A stretch of DNA of 11,594 nt from Blastocatellia bacterium (GTDB lineage: Bacteria; Acidobacteriota; Blastocatellia; UBA7656): NCBI GenBank assembly GCA_022615215.1, contig JAKEHD010000133.1:1-11594 (forward strand). Direction: 5' to 3'. Within the stretch, counting starts at the first letter, position 1; every line of letters starts with the position of its first letter. Below, in pieces: positions 5,866-11,594 of the stretch. The notes below the pieces were generated by a model, which saw only the letters and a list, made by a program, of their open reading frames with translations, was not told where the DNA came from and made no database searches. Both the position numbers and the translations under genes were made by a program.

Positions 5866-8800
5866 TTAGAAGGTGAACTTCGCGCCCATACGTATCTGGC
5901 GCCCGCCCTGGAAGATGTTAGGCATTCCATAAGAAGTGTTCAGGCGCTGCGGAAATGCCGGATCGGTCAAGAACGCCTCGATCTCGTTACGGATACCCGA
6001 GGTCAACAGCCTGTTGATCGTGGTCGGTTCATCACCGAGACCGAGACCGCCGCCCATATTCACGGCGCTCCGGAGAAACTGAACGCGGGTGATGTTCGCT
6101 TCGTCAAACAGGTTGAGGACGTTGACCTGGAAAGCGAGCGCCGTGCCTTCGGAAAGCTTGACTTTGTGAGAAATGAAGAAGTCAGTCTGCGTGAAGGCAT
6201 CGGTTCGGCCCAGGTCACCACGACTGTCTAAAATCGTTTGTGAAATGAAATAGAGTTGCACAAACGTGGTTAGAGGCGTCCCGGACTGTGCGGTGGTGAA
6301 GAACGAAACCGTGGTTAAATTCTTGCTGTTGCCCCACCAGTTGAAATCGTAACCGCCGTAGGCGTTGAAGACATGCGGACGGTCGGTCGGCAGACGGCCA
6401 TTGTCGGGCTCGCCTGTGGTTGCGAAACCGGCGAACGGCAGGTCGAAGAAGCGGTTCACGCCCGGTGACGTACGGCCCACTTCATCCGAGCTTGCAAGGC
6501 CCGAATAGTTGCCATACAGTCGGCTATAGGTGTAGTTGAGGTTGAAAAAGTAGTTCGACGTCTGGTTACGATTGAGAATGATCTCAAAAGCATCATAGCG
6601 CCGCTGGGGTTCGGTAGTCTTGACATAACCGAAGTCCCTGGATGTCTGAGCGTGCAAGCCGCTGCCCGGATTGCCGATGATGTAGGCTTCGCTTCCTTGC
6701 GGGGTCGGGAAACCAGCATCTTCGATCGCATCGGTGACGTTCTTGTAGGTATAGCGGGCCCTGACAAGGTAATGAGGTGAAAGCTCACGCTCGAACCCGA
6801 TTGTGAACTCCTCCTGGCGGAACGGCTTGAGGTTGGGGTCGACTCTCCCGGTGAAGATGTTGCCGCTCGGGTCGTTGGTCGCGATGCGGAAGTCAAGCTG
6901 GCATCTCGACAGACCCGTAGAACCGACTATGGGACATTCGCCGCCGATCCTGTCAACGATGTTGCCGAGAATTGCATCCTTCGTGTAGAAGTCGAATCTC
7001 GGATTGTTGGCAAGAATCTCGAAGTAGTCTCTACGGAAGAAATCACCTCCGAACAGACCGCGCGGAAGCTCGAACTTCAGACGGTCGGTGTACTGACCGT
7101 AGCTGCCGAATAGCTTGGTCTTGCCATCGCCGAACAGGTCGAAAGCGGCACCGAGCCTGGGAACCACCTTGTCGCCGAAACCGAAGTTGATCGGTGAAGC
7201 GAACTGGTTGAATGAAGGAACGCCTTCTTTTTCAAACCGCACGCCGGCATTGATCGTAAGCCTCGCAGTGGGCTGCCACTTGTCCTGAATGTAGATGGAG
7301 TGGGCGAGATTCGCTCCTTCACTCTTGGTTGCAAAGCGTTGCATAAACCCGGCACCGATGGCATTCGGAGAAGACGGCAAATTGACGCCCGATACATCTG
7401 CAATCGTCAATCCATAGGAGAGGACGACGATGCCCGTGTCGGCGCTGTTGTTTCTGTCAACTGTGTTGAAGACCCTCGATCTCTGATAACCGCCTTTGAA
7501 ATCGTGACGGCCTGCGAGATTGCTGACCAGGTAGCTGACATCGCCCTCATAAGCGGTTCGCGTCGAAACATCGAATTTCGTTATGGCGTTGTTTGTGACG
7601 TTCTGGAACCCGAGAGCGCACCCTGCCGCTGGCGGAGGATTCAGGCCCCCGGCGGAGCAGAGGAACCTCGTCACATTGGGAACGAGGTAAGAGTTCAGCT
7701 TCTCGTTCAGGAAGCCGCGCGCGAAACGGAAGCTGCCGACGATCTTATTGGTGGGCGTCCAGACTGCCTGACCGGTTACGCTGTTGGCGTTCTGGCGGCC
7801 ACCTTGACGCTCGGACAAACGATGACCAGTCAGCACACCCGCCTCGCCGAGGTTGGCCGACGGAGGCGATGCTCCGATTGCGACAGCGCCATTAGGCAAG
7901 AGGCCGTCCTGGACGAGAGGGTTCCAGGTATAAGTACCCGTTACCCGCAGGCTGTCGGTAATGGAGCCGTCAACGCGGGTAAATGCGTACTCATTTCTGA
8001 ACGTGGTTCTGTAGACTTCCGAATCGGTCAGGGTGCGACTTCGCGGATCGGAAGAGAAATAATTCGATTCGCGAGTCGTCTTGAAGATTTGCGGAGAATA
8101 GCTGGCCAGGAACCACACTCTATCTTTAAGTATCGGACCGTTTAGGGTTGCCGACGGATAGAAATTCGAGAAATCATCCTTTGCAGGCTGTATGTACTCG
8201 TTGATCTGAACGAAGGCAGCCCCAGTACCCGATCTGAAAGAGTTCAGGAAGGGGCGATTAGCGGCGAACAATTCGTCGGTTTCGACTTCAATGCCGAACA
8301 GACCATGAAATTGGTTGCCGCCGCCTTTGGTCACGACGTTGACGACGCCGCCGGTCGCGCCGCCATGTTCAGCCTCGAAACCGCTGGATTTGATCTGTAA
8401 TTCCTGAATGAACTCGAACGGAAGATTGTTATTCGAGTTGATAACGCCCGTGCGGAAGTTGTTGACTTCCTGTCCATCGATGATGAAGCTGTTCTCAGAA
8501 CCGCTGGCACCATCGATCTGTATCTGACCGCTGAGCTGCTCAGGCCGAGCTGCCGGTGACAGCTTGATCAGGCTGAGGAAATTCGTTCCTTTCGGCAACG
8601 ACTCGATCGTCTGTCTGGTGATGTTCGTTTGAATCTTGCTGCCCGTCGGGTCGAGCGTAACAACATCACCGCCTGTTATAGTCACCTGCTCTGCCACTCC
8701 GCCGGGTTTCAGCGATGCCTCGACCACAGTCGCATTGCCGAGCGTGACAGAGAGATCTTCAACATTCCAGGGACTGAAGTTTTCGGCGCTCACTGTTACC

Positions 8801-9066
8801 TTGTAAAGTCCGGGCGGGACTTGAAGGATACGAAAGAAGCCGTCGCTGCTGGTGGTGACGCTTCGCGCGAAAGCAGGGCCTTCGACTTTGACGGTCGCTC
8901 TTGCTACGCGAGCGCCTGACTCATCGGAAACAGTTCCCTCGATCGTTCCTGTCCGTTCCTGAGCGAAGACCGGACTAATGGAACTGAGGGCGAAAACGAA
9001 AAGAAAAAGAACACTTCCGAATACCCGGAAATGTCCCTTGCTAAAGGGTAAGCCTTTTTTTGTCAT
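5866..9066 (-). CDS. TonB-dependent receptor, Oar-like, with CarboxypepD_reg domain
   Basis: A 1066-residue outer-membrane beta-barrel protein. The start at 9066 is set by a strong AAGGAGGAGA ribosome binding site; an in-frame TTG 30 bases upstream lies before this site and is rejected. The signal peptide runs to about residue 35 (hydrophobic 16-31, cleavage after VFA). The carboxypeptidase-regulatory domain is about 39-120 (GTIEGTVSDESGARV, SDGFFRILQVPPGLYKV). The plug domain is about 145-250 with IDGQEVNNF and the typical EAEHGGATGGVVNVVTKGG end. The rest is a roughly 800-residue barrel ending in KFTF, the terminal phenylalanine being the usual assembly signal for BamA. Two close cysteine pairs in the barrel (encoded near 7617-7665 and 6895-6945) may form loop disulfides. 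Receptors of this type are numerous in Acidobacteriota and are thought to bind peptides or glycans, but no substrate can be named. No TonB box is identified and no partner lipoprotein gene adjoins it. Confidence 0.95.
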   Translation of the reverse strand: MTKKGLPFSKGHFRVFGSVLFLFVFALSSISPVFAQERTGTIEGTVSDESGARVARATVKVEGPAFARSVTTSSDGFFRILQVPPGLYKVTVSAENFSPWNVEDLSVTLGNATVVEASLKPGGVAEQVTITGGDVVTLDPTGSKIQTNITRQTIESLPKGTNFLSLIKLSPAARPEQLSGQIQIDGASGSENSFIIDGQEVNNFRTGVINSNNNLPFEFIQELQIKSSGFEAEHGGATGGVVNVVTKGGGNQFHGLFGIEVETDELFAANRPFLNSFRSGTGAAFVQINEYIQPAKDDFSNFYPSATLNGPILKDRVWFLASYSPQIFKTTRESNYFSSDPRSRTLTDSEVYRTTFRNEYAFTRVDGSITDSLRVTGTYTWNPLVQDGLLPNGAVAIGASPPSANLGEAGVLTGHRLSERQGGRQNANSVTGQAVWTPTNKIVGSFRFARGFLNEKLNSYLVPNVTRFLCSAGGLNPPPAAGCALGFQNVTNNAITKFDVSTRTAYEGDVSYLVSNLAGRHDFKGGYQRSRVFNTVDRNNSADTGIVVLSYGLTIADVSGVNLPSSPNAIGAGFMQRFATKSEGANLAHSIYIQDKWQPTARLTINAGVRFEKEGVPSFNQFASPINFGFGDKVVPRLGAAFDLFGDGKTKLFGSYGQYTDRLKFELPRGLFGGDFFRRDYFEILANNPRFDFYTKDAILGNIVDRIGGECPIVGSTGLSRCQLDFRIATNDPSGNIFTGRVDPNLKPFRQEEFTIGFERELSPHYLVRARYTYKNVTDAIEDAGFPTPQGSEAYIIGNPGSGLHAQTSRDFGYVKTTEPQRRYDAFEIILNRNQTSNYFFNLNYTYSRLYGNYSGLASSDEVGRTSPGVNRFFDLPFAGFATTGEPDNGRLPTDRPHVFNAYGGYDFNWWGNSKNLTTVSFFTTAQSGTPLTTFVQLYFISQTILDSRGDLGRTDAFTQTDFFISHKVKLSEGTALAFQVNVLNLFDEANITRVQFLRSAVNMGGGLGLGDEPTTINRLLTSGIRNEIEAFLTDPAFPQRLNTSYGMPNIFQGGRQIRMGAKFTF

Positions 9067-9068
9067 AT

Positions 9069-9078
9069 TCTCCTCCTT
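9069..9078 (-). promoter_or_regulatory. Shine-Dalgarno of the TonB-dependent receptor
   Basis: AAGGAGGAGA on the minus strand, close to the anti-SD complement, with its core about 5 bases before the ATG at 9066. It decides the start codon of the receptor. Confidence 0.9.
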
Positions 9079-9260
9079 CAGGTTTTTACACGCCAATCAC
9101 AAAGAAATGTACGGATTGGAGTTAAGCAACATCGACAAAGCGGCAAATTGCTGGATTGATTGCAGAGAGGGTATAGAAGACGAGATAAAGCCATAATTTT
9201 ACTTCCAGGAGATTTTTTCTTTACCAAACCTCTGAAATTCAAAGCCATTCGCCTCTATTA

Positions 9261-9288
9261 TTAAGTCCGCGCTGATTAATAGACTTAA
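9261..9288. repeat. Inverted repeat
   Basis: TTAAGTC (9261-9267) and GACTTAA (9282-9288) are exact complements separated by 14 bases. This could be an operator half-site pair or a hairpin upstream of the receptor gene. Confidence 0.5.
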
Positions 9289-9361
9289 GGATTATCTGCT
9301 TCTCACAAACCTTCGGCCGCATTTGCCTGAACCTTAGATTGTAAGCAAACCATATTCCAGT

Positions 9362-9416
9362 ATTCATGGGAATGAATCTATATGCTAAGTGTCTCTAATC
9401 AAACAGCTTGCATATA
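9362..9416. repeat. Two adjacent hairpin-forming inverted repeats
   Basis: ATTCAT-GGGA-ATGAAT (9362-9377) is followed after one base by TATATGCTAAG (9379-9389) pairing with CTTGCATATA (9407-9416): 10 bp with one bulged T and a 17-base loop. Neither stem is GC-rich nor followed by a T tract, so terminator function is unlikely; a regulatory site or structured RNA is possible. Confidence 0.5.
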
Positions 9417-9679
9417 AGGTTCGAATGGTTTTCCGATACGACAATACAAAATCATGGATTTATTTCCAATCTTTCGGATTTATCGTATGAGCCGATGAAT
9501 AAGAGCCTGAAGCCTTAAAAATGCCTTTGGATTCAATGAAAAAGTGTGATTTCGAGTTTGGCGATTGGCGGGCGGTCTGCAATGGTATCCGTGCTTCTCG
9601 GATCGCCGAATCGAAGGATTGCTGATGAAATCGTATAAGCGGCCTGCCCAGCCCTCCTCTGCTTGCCGCCTGATGCATT

Positions 9680-11014
9680 CTAAAGCAATCCGCGCTCTTT
9701 CACTTCCAAATATTTATTGACCAGTTCCAGCGAAAGATGGCGAGCGGGCACGTCGAGCGCAAGCCCCCCGGCATGGCGTATGCGCGAGAGAGCCTCTTCG
9801 CGCTGGCGCAGTATCTCTTCGGCCACGCTCTGGCGGTAGACATCGGCCGATGTATCGGGATTTGCGCGAACCAGTTCGCGCAGGTCTGTATCACCTATGG
9901 TGACGATAAGAGGGAGATGCCTCGGCACAAGCTTCGATGTGTGAGCAAGCAATTCGGCCGATGCGTCGCGGTCCACAAGGTCCGTCAGTATCACTACGAG
10001 CGAGCGCCTGTGGCAATTCGTGCTGAAAAAATTGAACGCTCGCGCGTAGCTCGGCTCGATCATCTGAGGCTCTATTTTGTAGAGCGCCTCCATCAGGCGA
10101 TTGATTTGATCGTGCCCGCGATGCGGCGGCAGGTAGCTTATCACGCGCCGCGAGAAAGCTACCAGCCCGACATTGTCGCCGCCCGACGCCGCTACATAAG
10201 CTATCGACAGGGCGGCGTTGATCGCATGGTCGAGCTTTGAAAGCTTCCCTATGCGCGCGGTCATCAAGCGCCCGGTGTCGAGCATCACCACCACGTTTTG
10301 ACTGCGCTCGATGGTGTACTGCCGTGTGATGAGTTTGCCGCGCCGGGCGGTCGCAGCCCAGGATATGTGGCGTATCTCGTCGCCTATCACGAAATCGCGC
10401 AGGGATTCGAACTCGCGCCCATGCCCCCGTAATCGCATGCGGCGCAGCCCAGGGTCGGGCCGCCGGTTGCGGTGCGCGTAGAGTTCGTTCTTCTTCGCTT
10501 CGCGGATGTCGGGATATACCTTCACGGCAGTCTTAAGACTACCGCTCGCGGTCGGATAATGTACCTGTCGCCACAGAAGGCCGAGTCGGCTGCGAAACCG
10601 CACGGCCGTATTGCCGAAGCTGTAGCTGCCCCGCATGGTCGGCAAAAGGTTGTAGCTCCACATGCGTGACCGGCCCGCAGGCACCGTCAGGTAGACTTCG
10701 CGCGGACTTAGCAACTCCATATCGGGCGGGTACTCGTCCTTGATACGGAAGGTCACAGGCCGGGGCGCGCGATTGGTTATCTTGATGGTCACACGATTCT
10801 CCGCGCCCATCGCAAAACGATCCTCCATCTCTCGCTCGACCTGAAAACTGCTTGCGCTTTCCGAGACGATATAATCTATCACGGCAAAAGTTATCAGAGC
10901 GACATCATAGAGTATGATCAGCGTGAATGCGGCGCGGTTCACCCATCCGGCCGAAAGCAGGAGTATGCCTGCCGCAAGCAATATGAAGAACCTCGCTGTG
11001 AAGACGAATTTCAA
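9680..11014 (-). CDS. DUF58 family protein (membrane-anchored, vWA-like)
   Basis: A 444-residue protein starting at a TTG (11014) that overlaps the Nudix stop codon as TTGA; AGGA lies about 9 bases upstream, and the resulting MKFVFTARFF opening is typical of the family. The frame is open farther upstream but only inside the Nudix gene. Two transmembrane helices at about 8-23 and 28-49 are followed by a beta-rich region (about 55-170). The DUF58 signature is at about 191-235: GHGREFESLRDFVIGDEIRHISW, then ARRGKLITRQY. A vWA-like core follows with VVVMLDTGRLM (241-251), where the metal-site motif is D-T-G-R-L rather than the canonical D-x-S-x-S, and VVILTDL at 340-346. DUF58 proteins usually partner MoxR AAA+ ATPases in envelope or protein-complex maturation, but their precise activity is not established. 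No MoxR gene is in the window; the partner may lie elsewhere. Confidence 0.93.
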   Translation of the reverse strand: MKFVFTARFFILLAAGILLLSAGWVNRAAFTLIILYDVALITFAVIDYIVSESASSFQVEREMEDRFAMGAENRVTIKITNRAPRPVTFRIKDEYPPDMELLSPREVYLTVPAGRSRMWSYNLLPTMRGSYSFGNTAVRFRSRLGLLWRQVHYPTASGSLKTAVKVYPDIREAKKNELYAHRNRRPDPGLRRMRLRGHGREFESLRDFVIGDEIRHISWAATARRGKLITRQYTIERSQNVVVMLDTGRLMTARIGKLSKLDHAINAALSIAYVAASGGDNVGLVAFSRRVISYLPPHRGHDQINRLMEALYKIEPQMIEPSYARAFNFFSTNCHRRSLVVILTDLVDRDASAELLAHTSKLVPRHLPLIVTIGDTDLRELVRANPDTSADVYRQSVAEEILRQREEALSRIRHAGGLALDVPARHLSLELVNKYLEVKERGLL

Positions 11015-11511
11015 ATCCGGTAATCCTCGTCTATGCTCCCCGATGAGAGCGCCCTCAACAGATCGGCCACATTTGAAAAACTCGATATTGTAAAGACGGC
11101 TGCGCGTATCTGATAAGGCAATTCCAATCGGGTCAGGGCCTCTGCGGGCGTGGCCCATAATTCTTCTTCAACTTCGTCAAAGTTGATCGAGGTCTCGAAT
11201 CGGCCTTCGACCCTGTAGGCGAAGGTGATCATGTGATAGACAGGCCCGGCGTGCGAGCTTGTATGGGTTTCTCTCAGAGGCACGAGTTGGAGGGGGTCTA
11301 TCTCCACGCCTATCTCTTCTTTCACCTCGCGACAGGCCGTGGCCCTGAGGTCCGGGTCTTCGCGATCCAATCGGCCGCCGGGAAAAACGAACGCGCCGGG
11401 ATAGTAACGAAAATGCATGGGGCGACGGCTCAGATAGATTTCTATGCCCCGGTCAGTGTCTCTGACGAAGGCGACGGCCGCCGCTGGGATAGGTTCTTTT
11501 CGATCTCTCAT
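11011..11511 (-). CDS. Nudix hydrolase, CoA-pyrophosphatase-like
   Basis: A 166-residue cytoplasmic hydrolase of nucleoside-diphosphate-linked substrates. The Nudix box is in the variant spacing of CoA diphosphatases: FPGG at 43-46, then LDREDPDLRATA and REVKEEIGV at 61-69, with metal-binding E62, E65 and E66. Just before it, R35-x3-G39-x3-FPGG matches much of the CoA-specific motif (LLTxT[SA]x3Rx3Gx3FPGG), the preceding part being YLSRRP here. This suggests cleavage of CoA or an acyl-CoA, but the first half of the motif is imperfect, so another diphosphate substrate is possible. It is the first gene of an operon with DUF58, overlapping by 4 bases. No clear Shine-Dalgarno precedes the ATG. 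Repeat DNA lies about 35 bp upstream. Confidence 0.92.
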   Translation of the reverse strand: MRDRKEPIPAAAVAFVRDTDRGIEIYLSRRPMHFRYYPGAFVFPGGRLDREDPDLRATACREVKEEIGVEIDPLQLVPLRETHTSSHAGPVYHMITFAYRVEGRFETSINFDEVEEELWATPAEALTRLELPYQIRAAVFTISSFSNVADLLRALSSGSIDEDYRI

Positions 11512-11545
11512 AACAGTGACACGTGATGCTTTTTGCGCAGGGAGC

Positions 11546-11594
11546 GGGGGAGCGATTCGGAAAGGATGAAGGCGGAAGGATGAAGGATGAAAAC
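11546..11594. repeat. MITE-like heptad element, copy B, cut by window end
   Basis: GGGGAGCGATTCG (11547-11559) is identical to 1687-1699 of copy A. The following bases align without gaps, 21 of the last 25 matching (copy A 1705-1729). Four 7-nt units follow from 11564: ggatgaa, ggcggaa, ggatgaa, ggatgaa. These are the reverse complement of the ttcatcc units of copy A. The remaining part lies beyond the window. Confidence 0.75.

Larger units (their letters stand above)
9067..9679. other. 613-bp AT-rich intergenic region
   Basis: The only long gene-poor stretch, lying between the receptor start and the DUF58 stop, both on the minus strand. It should hold the receptor promoter, but I could not fit a convincing -35/-10 pair to either strand. 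It contains three inverted repeats (listed separately). It also holds one unsupported 72-codon minus-strand frame (9460-9678) starting one base after the DUF58 stop. No tRNA, riboswitch or transposase remnant is recognised. Confidence 0.6.

Noticed and set aside
7300..8145. A 281-codon plus-strand frame inside the receptor gene
   Set aside because: It is antisense to a well-supported TonB-dependent receptor, has no ribosome binding site or recognisable domain, and its composition is that of a reversed coding strand.

Overview
The window looks like a chromosomal segment from an Acidobacteriota-type bacterium, possibly Blastocatellia-like. This is inferred from the long Oar-like TonB-dependent receptor with an N-terminal carboxypeptidase-regulatory domain, a secreted protein joining the same domain to TPRs, the SpoIIM and DUF58 families, and intergenic DNA full of 7-nt tandem repeats. 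No rRNA or tRNA is present to confirm the taxonomy. Most genes are moderately GC-rich. The stretch 2925-4611 and the intergenic region 9067-9679 look more AT-rich by eye.

Layout. At 1-590 (+) is the 3' part of a voltage-gated potassium channel cut by the window edge. It converges on holB, the DNA polymerase III delta' subunit (623-1624, -). Between holB and the divergent SpoIIM-family membrane protein gene (1871-2836, +) lies 246 bp made largely of heptad repeats and a palindromic, MITE-like element. A second, truncated copy of that element ends the window at 11546-11594. Next comes an accessory-looking segment on the + strand: a poorly characterised protein with an HhH-GPD (DNA glycosylase-like) core (2925-3821), then a two-gene toxin-antitoxin module (3968-4611) with a PIN-domain toxin. 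A secreted CarboxypepD_reg/TPR protein (4760-5800, +) then converges on a 1066-residue TonB-dependent receptor (5866-9066, -), and the two share a strong bidirectional terminator. After a 613-bp AT-rich non-coding stretch with three inverted repeats comes a two-gene minus-strand operon: a CoA-pyrophosphatase-like Nudix hydrolase (11011-11511) overlapping by 4 nt with a DUF58 membrane/vWA-like protein (9680-11014).

How the genes fit together. The receptor and the CarboxypepD_reg/TPR protein are both cell-envelope proteins and may serve related roles, but no substrate can be read from the sequence. SpoIIM and DUF58 proteins are commonly encoded together with a MoxR ATPase; here they sit about 7 kb apart on opposite strands and no MoxR gene is in the window. 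The HhH-GPD-like gene and the PIN module look like mobile accessory cargo. I found no complete phage, IS, CRISPR or recognisable defence operon.

Four start codons were revised from the longest reading frame: 1871 for SpoIIM, 4760 for the TPR protein, 9066 for the receptor and a TTG at 11014 for DUF58. The potassium channel reading frame was extended to the left window edge. The most noteworthy features are the heptad-repeat and palindromic element family lying directly against gene boundaries, and the HhH-GPD-like protein that keeps the catalytic aspartate position but lacks the lysine of bifunctional glycosylases.
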